Source: CF-161 sp035259145
GTDB lineage: Bacteria > Chloroflexota > Dormibacteria > Dormibacterales > Dormibacteraceae
DNA length: 11,716 bases
Assembly (NCBI GenBank): GCA_035259145.1
Contig: DATFWQ010000056.1
Location: 1-11,716, forward strand
Direction: 5' to 3'
Part shown: positions 1 to 7,068 of the stretch, piece after piece
Layout of the letters: every line of letters begins with the position of its first letter
Numbering within the stretch: the stretch's first letter is position 1
Notes under the pieces: generated by a model
What the model saw: the letters and a program-made list of their open reading frames with translations, nothing else
Told to the model about the DNA's origin: nothing
Database searches by the model: none
Translations under genes and position numbers: made by a program

Positions 1-687
1 GTCCTCTGTCGGGCAGGGCTCCTCGAAGAAGAGGAGTCCATAGGGCTCAAAGGCATGGCAGTACCGCAGCGCCATCGCGGGCCACGTGCGCGCGTGGAGG
101 TCGACCATCAGGTCCACCTCCGACCCGACCGCCTCTCGCACCGCCCGGACCAGGCCTTCGGCGTGACGGACGGCGGCGGTGCCTTCGACCGGCAGGGTCC
201 GGGGAACCGCCATGAACTTGAGGGCTGTGTAGCCCATCTCCTTCACCTCGAGGGCGCGCTCCGCAAACTCTGCCGGCGTGACGCTCTCGTACATCTCCTG
301 CATCTGGCCACCGCCCAGGTGGTTGTAGACGCGGACCCGATCGCGCACCCGCCCACCGAGCAGCTCGTAGACCGGTACGCCGAGGATCTTGCCCTTGATG
401 TCCCAGAGCGCGTGCTCGATGCCCGAGATCGCCGTCATGCCCTCGACACCCGATCGCCAGAAGTACTGGCGCGACATGACCTGGTATAGGTGCTCGACCC
501 GGAGGGGGTCCTCACCGACCACGTACCGGCTCACGTCCTCGACCGCTCCGACCACGCTGCCGGTCTTCCACTCCAGCGTCGCCTCCCCCCAGCCGTGCAG
601 GCCGGCCTCGTCGGTCTCGACCTTGACGAACACCCAGTTCCGCATGTTGGCGTTCACGACCAGGGTGGAGACGCGCGCGACCTTCAT
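1..687 (-). CDS. DgoD-like enolase-superfamily sugar-acid dehydratase (C-terminus off the window)
   Basis: The first 229 residues are present; the gene continues past the left edge. The start ATG (685-687) gives MKVARVSTLVVNAN, overlaps the stop of the M20 gene as ATGA, and has a good GGAGGG ribosome site 4 bases upstream. The N-terminal capping domain (about 1-125) includes GIEHALWDIKGKILG. The barrel part shows K157 (TALKFM), metal ligand D196 in MVDLH with H198 two residues later, and E222 in FFEEP. The Asp-x-His pattern and the 26-residue D-to-E spacing match D-galactonate dehydratases, where that His is the acid catalyst. The third metal ligand and the His-Asp dyad lie outside the window. 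Expected reaction: cytoplasmic, Mg-dependent dehydration of an aldonic or similar acid to a 2-keto-3-deoxy acid. It is the last visible gene of the leftward operon. The superfamily is certain; the galactonate-type subgroup is likely, and the substrate is unknown. Confidence 0.88.
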   Translation of the reverse strand, partial: MKVARVSTLVVNANMRNWVFVKVETDEAGLHGWGEATLEWKTGSVVGAVEDVSRYVVGEDPLRVEHLYQVMSRQYFWRSGVEGMTAISGIEHALWDIKGKILGVPVYELLGGRVRDRVRVYNHLGGGQMQEMYESVTPAEFAERALEVKEMGYTALKFMAVPRTLPVEGTAAVRHAEGLVRAVREAVGSEVDLMVDLHARTWPAMALRYCHAFEPYGLLFFEEPCPTED

Positions 688-1826
688 GTGTCCCTCCAGT
701 AGTGGCGCAGCGTGCTCATGTAGACGCGCGTCGCCCTGACCATCTCATACACCTCCACGTACTCGACGTCGGCGTGAGCCCCCGATCCAGTGGGGCCGTA
801 GTAGACGGCCGGGACGCCCTCGGCGGCCCAGATCGCCCCGTCGGCGACGATCCTGCTGCCGACCACCTCCAACGGCTCGCCGCAGGCTTCCAGGTAGCCG
901 GCCAGGAGCGCCCTCACCAGCTCATGAGATGGATCGATCTGGTAGCTGTCGCGGACCTTTCGCAGGTCGAGATCGACCCTGCAGCCGGTCTCGCGCGCGG
1001 GCCCGCTCAGCAGCAGCCGGAAATCCTCTTCGACGGCCTGGAAGCTCGTGCTCGGAGCCCAGCGACGCGTGCCTACAAGGCGGCAGCTGCTCGGAAAGCG
1101 GTTGTAGAAGTCACCGCCGTGGACCTCGCCGACGAAGTACGTCTCGGCGCCCACCAGAGGGTGCTCGACAGCCGCAAGCTGCATGGACCGGGCGGCGAGC
1201 GCGTCCATGACGCGCCCCGCCGCCAGCAGCGGATGAGGGGTGCCGGCCGGTGTCTGCAGCTCGTGCGTGGGCACGCCAGGGCGGCTGACGGTGATCTCGA
1301 ACGTGGCGGACCCCATGTGTGCAATGGGCAGCCTGCCACCCCCTCCAAGCTCGCAGACGATGGCGCCGTCAGCCCGGAAGCCAAGATCGCGCAGCAGGTG
1401 CACCAGGTCCTCGCCGCGCCCCGAAGGCGCCTCGTGCAGGCCGATGCCGACGATGACCAGCTCGCCCGGGAACTGATAGCCGGTCGCTCTCAGCATCCTG
1501 ACCACCTCGGCGGCGCAGCTCAGCGCTCCCTTCATGTCGGCGGCGCCGCGGCCGTAGACTCGCCCATTCTCGACGCGAGGCGGATCGTGCGGAATCGGCA
1601 CCGTGTCCAGGTGGCCGCACAGCACCAGCCGCGGGCCGGCGCGGCTGCCGGCCAGACGGGCCACGAGAGTAGGTGTGCCGGGGAAGTCGCGGATAAGGTC
1701 GACGGTCATCCCCGCATCCGTCAGCAGCTCACCGAACCGCTCGGTGACCGCCACCGTGTCCCCTGTCGGGCTGGGGATGGAGACCAGCTCCAGGCAGGTG
1801 TCGCGCAGACGGCCGGCGTCGACCAT
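684..1826 (-). CDS. M20-family metallo-deacylase/peptidase (ArgE/DapE-like)
   Basis: 380 residues, the usual length for the family, with no signal peptide, so cytoplasmic. The M20 metal site can be read in order: H72 and D74 in CGHLDTVP, D97 in GAADMKG, E132 in GLHEAP, E159 in VCELGG and H351 in SGAHADVEYVEV. The dimerisation lid domain lies at roughly 175-285. The family removes acyl groups or residues from N-acyl amino acids or small peptides using one or two zinc ions. One oddity: the position just before metal ligand E132 normally holds the catalytic Glu (E134-E135 in DapE), but here it is H131. Spacing D97-E132 (35) equals that of DapE, so the alignment is sound. The ATG overlaps the upstream CocE stop as TGATG, implying translational coupling, and no clear ribosome site is seen. 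It is the third gene of the GntR-led operon. Substrate unknown. Confidence 0.88.
   Translation of the reverse strand: MVDAGRLRDTCLELVSIPSPTGDTVAVTERFGELLTDAGMTVDLIRDFPGTPTLVARLAGSRAGPRLVLCGHLDTVPIPHDPPRVENGRVYGRGAADMKGALSCAAEVVRMLRATGYQFPGELVIVGIGLHEAPSGRGEDLVHLLRDLGFRADGAIVCELGGGGRLPIAHMGSATFEITVSRPGVPTHELQTPAGTPHPLLAAGRVMDALAARSMQLAAVEHPLVGAETYFVGEVHGGDFYNRFPSSCRLVGTRRWAPSTSFQAVEEDFRLLLSGPARETGCRVDLDLRKVRDSYQIDPSHELVRALLAGYLEACGEPLEVVGSRIVADGAIWAAEGVPAVYYGPTGSGAHADVEYVEVYEMVRATRVYMSTLRHYWRDT
692..697 (-). promoter_or_regulatory. Ribosome binding site of the DgoD-like gene
   Basis: On the minus strand this reads GGAGGG, 4 bases before the ATG at 687, inside the 3' end of the M20 gene. It fixes the start and lets this gene be translated independently as well as by coupling through the ATGA overlap. 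Confidence 0.7.
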
Positions 1827-3550
1827 CAGGCGGGCACGACCGGCAGCACCACGTGCGACGGGTGCTCAGAGGTGTGCAGGACCGTCTGATTGGCGACCGC
1901 CATCCGGGTCCCCGTGGCCACGTCTTCGCCGGTGTTCAGGTTGCGGCTGAAGCGGGGGAAGCTGCTGCTCGTCACGTCGAGCCTGATCCGATGACCTTTG
2001 AGAAAGACGTTGCTCGTGGGATAGCAGCGGATCCTGTAGCAGTCGACCTCCCCGACCTCGAGAAGTTCCTGGTGGTCCTCACCCCGCCGGTAGCGGGCCC
2101 GGATGATTCCCTCCGTCAGGAAGCAGGCACGGCCGCCGGCATGCACGTCAGAGATTCGGACGACGAAGTCCGTGTCGCGCGCGCTGGAGGCGGCATAGAG
2201 GACCATCTCCACAGGACCGGTCACCTCGAGGTCCTTCTCGAGCGGCGCGCTGGTGTAGCAGAGCACGTCATCGCGGCGCTCGATCGGGCGCTGGTCGAGG
2301 GGGCCCGGGACGACGGGCCGGTCGGCGTGCTGCAGCATCGTCAAGATCGAGTTGTTGCCGCCGATGGTCGGGACAGGGTCGGCGGGATCGTAGACGTACC
2401 GGTCGGCAGCCTCTCCCGCGGGCGGTTCGCGAGAGAGCACTCCGTTGCCGTCCAGGGTGTTGGCTCGGCCATTGCTGTGCAGAAAGAAGGGTGTGAACTC
2501 CGTACCGGGAAGCGGCCATTCACGCTCGCTGCGCCACTCGTTGCGGCCCATCACGAAGAGACTGATCGGGGGCTCGTCCAGCAGACCCGTGTCGATGTCC
2601 TTCAGCCAGTGGTCGTACCAGCGCAGCTCGTCGGCCCGGATGAAACGCGCGGCGCCGGGGCCGAAATCCACGTCCCCCACAACCGGCGACACCTCCTCCT
2701 CGTGAGACCAGGGCCCGATCAGCAGCTTATGCGCAGGCTGCTCCGCTTCGCCGGCGGCGCCCTCGACCAGGCCCGCGTGCATGCGGAAGTGTGCCCCGGC
2801 GTAGGCGTCGTACCAGCCGCCCTGCTGGAACACCGGCACGCGGACCCGCCCATAGGCGGCGGCGTGACTGATGGACCTCCAGTAGTCGTCGTAGGTCTGA
2901 TGCCGCAGCCAGTCCCGCCAGAAGCCGATCTCACGACCGATCGCCTCGCGGTCGATGTCTACGAGGGGCAGGTGCCGGAGGAGGCGGCTGTTGAGCACTG
3001 TGGAGGCTGCGGTCTCGAACGTGACAGTCCCGATGGTCGTGCTCCAGATCAGCGCCGCGCCCATCGACAGCGCCAGCTGGAAGGCACCCCCCACGTAGTG
3101 GCAGTCGCTGAAGTAGTCGTCCATGATCACGTGTGGCGCCATGCAGGCCAGGTTGGGGTGACCCAGGCGCACGAGCTGCCACTGCACGATTGCCCCGTAC
3201 GAGCGCCCCCAGGTCCCGATGCGGCCGTTGCACCAGGGCTGGCGAGCGGCCCAGTCCAGCGAGTCGACGGCGTCCGGGCCTTCCTGCATGTAGGGGTAGA
3301 ACCGGCCCTCCGACTCGTAGCGGCCGCGAACGTCCTGCACGACCGCGGCGTAGCCGCGTCTCGCGAACCAGACGCCCCAGGCTATGAAGCGGTCTCGCGT
3401 GCTCTCGTAGGGCGTCCACTGGTATACGACCGGGAAAGGACCGGCGGCGCGCGGCAGGTAGACGTCGGCAGAGAGGCTTATCTCATCGCGGGCTGGCACC
3501 CGGAGGTCGTGCAGCAAGCGGACCTCGTACTCAGGTCGCGAGCCCCGCAT
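1826..3550 (-). CDS. CocE/NonD-type serine hydrolase (X-Pro dipeptidyl-peptidase S15 family)
   Basis: 574 residues, full length for the CocE/NonD group. An alpha/beta-hydrolase domain carries the nucleophile elbow GRSYGA with S117. A probable catalytic Asp is D248 in GGWYDAY and the catalytic His is H283 in LLIGPWSH. A cap region lies between them, and a C-terminal jelly-roll of the PepX type begins near 425 and ends with LKGHRIRLDVTSSSFPRFSRN. There is no export signal. Members cleave esters or amides, including cocaine esterase, glutaryl-7-ACA acylase and X-prolyl peptidases. Here an ester- or amide-linked import product is a reasonable guess. The ATG lies 4 bases after the GntR stop with only a weak upstream GGCGG, so expression probably depends on readthrough from the regulator. 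The stop overlaps the M20 start by one base. Family certain; substrate not predictable. Confidence 0.92.
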   Translation of the reverse strand: MRGSRPEYEVRLLHDLRVPARDEISLSADVYLPRAAGPFPVVYQWTPYESTRDRFIAWGVWFARRGYAAVVQDVRGRYESEGRFYPYMQEGPDAVDSLDWAARQPWCNGRIGTWGRSYGAIVQWQLVRLGHPNLACMAPHVIMDDYFSDCHYVGGAFQLALSMGAALIWSTTIGTVTFETAASTVLNSRLLRHLPLVDIDREAIGREIGFWRDWLRHQTYDDYWRSISHAAAYGRVRVPVFQQGGWYDAYAGAHFRMHAGLVEGAAGEAEQPAHKLLIGPWSHEEEVSPVVGDVDFGPGAARFIRADELRWYDHWLKDIDTGLLDEPPISLFVMGRNEWRSEREWPLPGTEFTPFFLHSNGRANTLDGNGVLSREPPAGEAADRYVYDPADPVPTIGGNNSILTMLQHADRPVVPGPLDQRPIERRDDVLCYTSAPLEKDLEVTGPVEMVLYAASSARDTDFVVRISDVHAGGRACFLTEGIIRARYRRGEDHQELLEVGEVDCYRIRCYPTSNVFLKGHRIRLDVTSSSFPRFSRNLNTGEDVATGTRMAVANQTVLHTSEHPSHVVLPVVPA

Positions 3551-3554
3551 TTAT

Positions 3555-4217
3555 CTAGGGCCGCCAGGCCACGTCGATGTGCTGATCGAGGAGCCCCAGC
3601 AGCCGCTCCTCGTCCCGGTCGCGCAGGGCCTCGAAGAGTTCTCTGTGATCCCGGACGATCTGGCGCAGCTCCTGGTAGCGGCCGTGGCGGTGGAAGTAGG
3701 CGCGAATGCGCGGCTCGATGGTCAGCCAGATTTGCAGGGTGTGAGGCTGGCCCGACCGCTCCAGCACCGTCTCGTGGAAGCGGATGTCGGTCTCAACGAC
3801 CTTCTTCAGGTCGGCGGCGGAGGCACCCAGCTCCATCTCGCGCAGCGCATTCTCAACAGCCTCGAGGTCCGCCTCGGTCATCTGCCGCATGGCCCGGGGG
3901 AAGCTGTAGCGCTCCAGGGTCAAGCGGATCGGGATCAGGACCTGGTGCACCTCCTCCTCGGATACACCCAGCACCTCGCAGCCCCGGTAAGGGAAGGACG
4001 CGACCAGCCCCTCTTGCTCCAGCTGGCGGAGGGCCTCGCGGACCGGACCCCGGCTGATCGCGAGCTGCTGCGAGATCTCCTCCTCGACCAGATGGGCTCC
4101 GGGCTGCAGCTCACCGGAGACGATGGCGTCGCGCAGCGCCTTCACGACCAGGTGGCGCAGCGAGCGGGCGTGCCTCGGCAGTGGCACCAGAAATTGCTGA
4201 TTGTTGACAATCGTCAA
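3555..4217 (-). CDS. GntR-family regulator, FadR subgroup with FCD ligand domain
   Basis: 220 residues from a TTG start. The winged helix-turn-helix spans about 20-80 (ALRDAIVSGELQPG, ISRGPVREALRQLEQEGLV). A helical FCD effector domain follows, with the metal/ligand signature D144, H148 (DIRFHETVLE), H191 (DHRELFEAL) and H213 (DQHI). Such proteins usually sense organic acids or sugar acids through a bound metal. It leads the leftward operon and is divergent from the MLE-type enolase and ABC genes, so it probably controls both directions and itself. The start is uncertain: an in-frame TAG lies at 4230-4232, the TTG at 4217 has no ribosome site, and a GTG at 4187 (giving 210 residues, beginning PLPRHARSL) would begin where many relatives begin and would place the palindrome at 4204-4217 outside the coding region. 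The family is secure; the exact N-terminus is not. Confidence 0.93.
   Translation of the reverse strand: MTIVNNQQFLVPLPRHARSLRHLVVKALRDAIVSGELQPGAHLVEEEISQQLAISRGPVREALRQLEQEGLVASFPYRGCEVLGVSEEEVHQVLIPIRLTLERYSFPRAMRQMTEADLEAVENALREMELGASAADLKKVVETDIRFHETVLERSGQPHTLQIWLTIEPRIRAYFHRHGRYQELRQIVRDHRELFEALRDRDEERLLGLLDQHIDVAWRP
4201..4217. promoter_or_regulatory. Probable GntR operator: nested palindromes
   Basis: TTGAC-AATC-GTCAA is a perfect 5-4-5 inverted repeat at 4204-4217. It overlaps TTGT-TG-ACAA at 4201-4210, which has the TTGT/ACAA half-sites common at FCD-type GntR operators. It covers the -35-like TTGACA of the rightward promoter and the 5' end of the regulator gene. Autoregulation and repression of the enolase/ABC operon are inferred from position. 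Confidence 0.55.
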
Positions 4218-4231
4218 ATTGATGCTAGCCT
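4204..4231 (+). promoter_or_regulatory. Promoter-like element for the enolase/ABC operon
   Basis: A consensus TTGACA (4204-4209) is followed after 16 bases by TAGCCT (4226-4231), a moderate -10 match. Transcription would begin near 4238, giving a leader of about 36 bases before the ATG at 4274. The -35 lies within the palindrome at 4204-4217, so a bound GntR dimer would block it. Confidence 0.5.
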
Positions 4232-4235
4232 AGCA
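4223..4235. repeat. Perfect 6-1-6 palindrome covering -10 elements of both directions
   Basis: TGCTAG-C-CTAGCA is a perfect inverted repeat. It contains TAGCCT on the plus strand and TAGGCT on the minus strand, each placed correctly as a -10 for its own gene. It could be a symmetric promoter core or a second regulator site. Confidence 0.5.
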
Positions 4236-4255
4236 GAGCCCTGCAGCCCGGTCAG
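4227..4255 (-). promoter_or_regulatory. Promoter-like element for the GntR/hydrolase operon
   Basis: On the minus strand CTGACC (4255-4250; 4 of 6 to the -35 consensus) is followed after 17 bases by TAGGCT (4232-4227). Transcription would begin near 4220, almost at the TTG at 4217, or about 33 bases ahead of the alternative GTG at 4187. Confidence 0.4.
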
Positions 4256-4273
4256 CCCGTGTGTGGTTAACGA

Positions 4274-5431
4274 ATGAGGATCACCGGAGTCGAGACCACC
4301 GAAGTCTGCGTTCCCTTGAAGGAGCCTCTCGTCTGGGCAGGAGGCACTCGACACACCGCGTCCGGCCTGCTTGTGGAGCTGCAGACCGACGAAGGTCTGG
4401 CTGGGCTGGGTGAGTGCCCGGGACCGACGCTCCCCACGATCCGCACGATAGTCGAACGTGAGCTGTCCCAGTTCCTGCTGGGCGAGGACCCACGCCGGGT
4501 CAACTGGCTCGTGCACCGCATGGAGGAGTTCTGCCGCAACTGGAGTGAGATCGGCGCTTACGCCATCGCCGGCCTCGAGATGGCCCTGCTCGATCTCAAG
4601 GGCAAGCTGCTGGGTGTGGCGGTCGCAGAGCTGCTGGGAGGCTTCTGCCGCTACGACGCCCCGGCGGCCGGCTACCTGTTCATCGACAGCGCCGAGCGCA
4701 ACGCTCAGAAGGCGGCGGACTTTGTGAACCGCGGTTTCACCGAGCTCAAACTCAAGGTCGGCCGCGACCTGGGCCAGGACCGCGACACCCTGGCCGCGAT
4801 CCGCGCCGCGGTGGGCAGCGAGGTCAAGATCCGGGTCGACGCAAACATGAGCTGGAGCGTCCCCACCGCGATCCGGTGGATCAAGGCGCTCGAGGAGTTC
4901 GATCTCCAGTATGTCGAGCAGCCCACACCCGACTTCGACCTGGAGGGAATGGCGCAGGTGCGCCGGGCGGTCTCCATACCGATCGCCGCCGACGAGTCCT
5001 GCACGGACCTCCGGTCTGTGCTCCGCCTTTTGAAGGCGGAGGCGTGCGATGTGCTCGTCGTCTACCCGTCAGAGGCCGGCGGCCTCAGCCGGGCCTATCA
5101 GATCGCCTGCCTGGCGGACGCGGCCAGCAAGTGGTGCGTCATCGGGAGCTGGGCGGAGCTGGGCGTGGGCACCGTGGCCAATGCCCACGTGGTCGCCTCC
5201 TCGCCCAACTTCCCGTTTGCCAGCGACACCCACTACCCGCTGCAGGCCGACGATGTCCTCGAGGCCGAGCTTGACTTCGCCGGCGGCCGCATTCGCGTGC
5301 CGAACCGGCCGGGCCTTGGGGTGCAGATCGACCGTGAGAAGGTGGCCAGGCTGGCCCAGACGGAGCTCCGCCAGTCGGTCTTCTACGACGACATCAGCGG
5401 GGAGGCGCCGAGGATCGGCCAGGTCCTTTGA
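4274..5431 (+). CDS. Enolase-superfamily enzyme, MLE-type with Tyr at the catalytic Lys position
   Basis: 385 residues, complete. The capping domain (about 1-130) includes LEMALLDLKGKLLG. The barrel shows the K-x-K motif K159-K161 (ELKLKVG), metal ligands D189 (RVDAN), E215 (YVEQP) and D240 (IAADES), with 26- and 25-residue spacings identical to muconate lactonizing enzyme. The position 24 residues after D240, normally the second catalytic Lys in a GG-containing strand, is Y264 (VVYPSEAGG). The K-x-K side is intact, so one-base chemistry (cycloisomerisation, dehydration or a one-sided proton abstraction) is more plausible than a two-Lys racemase or dipeptide epimerase mechanism. It is the first gene of the rightward operon, 25 bases ahead of the ABC binding protein. 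There is no strong ribosome site before the ATG. Family certain; reaction and substrate unknown. Confidence 0.9.
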   Translation: MRITGVETTEVCVPLKEPLVWAGGTRHTASGLLVELQTDEGLAGLGECPGPTLPTIRTIVERELSQFLLGEDPRRVNWLVHRMEEFCRNWSEIGAYAIAGLEMALLDLKGKLLGVAVAELLGGFCRYDAPAAGYLFIDSAERNAQKAADFVNRGFTELKLKVGRDLGQDRDTLAAIRAAVGSEVKIRVDANMSWSVPTAIRWIKALEEFDLQYVEQPTPDFDLEGMAQVRRAVSIPIAADESCTDLRSVLRLLKAEACDVLVVYPSEAGGLSRAYQIACLADAASKWCVIGSWAELGVGTVANAHVVASSPNFPFASDTHYPLQADDVLEAELDFAGGRIRVPNRPGLGVQIDREKVARLAQTELRQSVFYDDISGEAPRIGQVL

Positions 5432-5448
5432 AGCGAGCTCATGACAAC

Positions 5449-5454
5449 GGAGGG
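5449..5454 (+). promoter_or_regulatory. Strong ribosome binding site of the ABC binding protein
   Basis: GGAGGG lies 2 bases before the ATG at 5457 and 8 bases before an in-frame GTG at 5463. The spacing is poor for the ATG and good for the GTG, so translation may begin at the GTG, shortening the signal peptide by two residues. Confidence 0.6.
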
Positions 5455-5456
5455 AA

Positions 5457-7061
5457 ATGAAAGTGGCTGACCATCAACTAACACGGCGCGAGCTGCTCAA
5501 GCGCTCCGGGCTGCTGGCCGGCGCTGGGCTGGTGGCGCCTTCAGCGCTCCTCGAAGCCTGCGGGACGACGACCACGACCAGCACCACGAGCACCACCCCG
5601 AAGCGGGGCGGGAAGGTGACGTGGGCGCTGGAGCAGGACCCCACCTACCTCGCGCCCTTCGGTGGGATACCCACGTCCAACCACTGGGGCAACGAGTTCA
5701 TGTACGACTCGCTCCTGCAGTGGGACAAGGACCTCAACGTCCAGAATGCGCTTGCCGAGTCCTACACGACCCCGGACGACCGGACCTACATCTTCAAGCT
5801 GAAGCAGGGAATCAAGTTCCACAACGGCAAGGAACTGACCGCAGACGACGTCAAGTACTCGTTCGACCTGATGGCCAATCCACCGCTTCCGGGCAGCACC
5901 AGTTACCTGGGCCAGTTCCCGGCCGTGGCCTCGACCGACGTCGTCGACAAGTACACCGTCAAGTTCACCATGAAGAAGCCGGACGCCTCGATGATCGGGT
6001 TTCTGGCCTGGGGCCGCTACTCCGGGATCGCCCCTGTAGACATGTACAAGCAGCTGAACCCCGTCACGCAGGGCATCGGAACCGGGCCCATGAAGCTGGT
6101 CGAGTACGTGCCGAACGACCACGTGACCTACACTCGCTTCGCCGACTTCTGGGGCAAACCCCTGCCCTACTTCGACGACCTGGTCCTGAAGGTCCTACCC
6201 GACGAGCAGGCGCGCGTCGCCGCGCTGCGCTCAGGAGCGGTGGACGGCGCCACCGTCTCGCCTGACAACGCCAGGGTTCTGGGCAAGGACAAGAATCTGG
6301 TCGTCTACAAGGGCTTGACCGCGGCCTTTCGCGAGATCCAGTTCACGGTGAAGGCGGGCGAAAAGAAGCCCTGGGCCGACCGGCGGGTGCGGCAGGCGAT
6401 CAGCGCCGCCATCAACCGCCAGGACTTGATCGACAAGGTCTATAGCGGCGACGGCAAGTACTCCGGCTTCATCCCGCCGGGCTACGGCAAGTACCCCATA
6501 GCGGCGTCCGACCTGGTCAACAGGTACTTCAAGTTCGACCTCAACAAGGCGAAACAGCTGATGTCCGACGCGGGCTTCAGCAGCGGCTTCCCGCTGACCA
6601 TGCTCTCGATCGCCCAGCCGGCCGATATGACGCAGGCAGCGGAGGTCGTAAAGGAGCACCTGCAGCAGATCAAGATCGACGTCAACATCGTTCCCCAGAT
6701 GATCGGTGAGTTCGCCAAGAACAACGGCAATGGCAGCTTCGACGTGGACCTGACCTCTCGCGGGATGCGCGGCGATCCCAACGGCTTCGTGGCCGAGTTC
6801 GTGAACAACGCGAAGCTCTGGTGGCCGGGCTACGAGATGCCGCCGGACATCGCTGCGCTGGTGGCTAAGGGCATCGCCACGCCTCAGCAGGATCAGCGAT
6901 ATCCGATCTACACCCAGCTTCAACAGACCCTGATGAACGAGCTGCTGGAGATCCCGCTGGTCGCCGTCTACAAGTACCAGGTCGTGACCAGCCGGCTGCA
7001 CAACATGTACGTGGCCTTCACCGACTTCAATACTGGGTTGCGGCAGGCCTGGCTCGGCTGA
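5457..7061 (+). CDS. ABC transporter substrate-binding lipoprotein, peptide/nickel family 5 (DppA/OppA-like)
   Basis: 534 residues. The N-terminus has a twin-arginine signal, TRRELLKRSGLL (R10-R11), then a hydrophobic stretch and a lipobox ending at C35 (LLEAC). This implies Tat export of a folded protein and lipid anchoring on the outer face of the membrane. A Thr/Ser linker (37-47) from an ACG/ACC-rich run joins it to the binding domain. Family-5 landmarks are the KLKQGIKFHNGKELTADDV region, the DRRVRQAISAAINR helix and the later DLNKAKQLMSDAGF region. Length is normal for oligopeptide, dipeptide, nickel or sugar-oligomer binders. It delivers ligand to the two downstream permeases. The neighbouring enolase-type enzymes suggest an acid-sugar or modified amino-acid ligand rather than plain dipeptides, which is inference. 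The start may be the GTG at 5463 rather than the ATG at 5457. Confidence 0.95.
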   Translation: MKVADHQLTRRELLKRSGLLAGAGLVAPSALLEACGTTTTTSTTSTTPKRGGKVTWALEQDPTYLAPFGGIPTSNHWGNEFMYDSLLQWDKDLNVQNALAESYTTPDDRTYIFKLKQGIKFHNGKELTADDVKYSFDLMANPPLPGSTSYLGQFPAVASTDVVDKYTVKFTMKKPDASMIGFLAWGRYSGIAPVDMYKQLNPVTQGIGTGPMKLVEYVPNDHVTYTRFADFWGKPLPYFDDLVLKVLPDEQARVAALRSGAVDGATVSPDNARVLGKDKNLVVYKGLTAAFREIQFTVKAGEKKPWADRRVRQAISAAINRQDLIDKVYSGDGKYSGFIPPGYGKYPIAASDLVNRYFKFDLNKAKQLMSDAGFSSGFPLTMLSIAQPADMTQAAEVVKEHLQQIKIDVNIVPQMIGEFAKNNGNGSFDVDLTSRGMRGDPNGFVAEFVNNAKLWWPGYEMPPDIAALVAKGIATPQQDQRYPIYTQLQQTLMNELLEIPLVAVYKYQVVTSRLHNMYVAFTDFNTGLRQAWLG

Positions 7062-7068
7062 TCAGGCG

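Noticed and set aside
702..1889. 395-codon open frame on the plus strand opposite the M20 gene
   Set aside because: It is a shadow created by high GC at third positions. The translation is Arg/Ala/Gln-rich without domain motifs, while the minus strand carries a full M20 metal site.
1853..4057. 734-codon plus-strand open frame opposite the CocE-type and GntR genes
   Set aside because: It spans two well-supported genes on the other strand, has low-complexity Pro/Arg/Gly/Ser composition towards its end, and shows no recognisable fold. Long antisense frames are common in such GC-rich DNA.
5021..5041. Perfect 9-bp hairpin (CTCCGCCTT / AAGGCGGAG, 3-base loop) inside the MLE-type enolase gene
   Set aside because: It is deep in coding sequence with no following T-run and no start or stop nearby. 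About one such stem is expected by chance in GC-rich DNA of this length.
5565..5597. ACG/ACC/AGC-rich short repeat
   Set aside because: It encodes the Thr/Ser tether of the lipoprotein and is explained by that. It is too short and irregular to be an independent repeat element.
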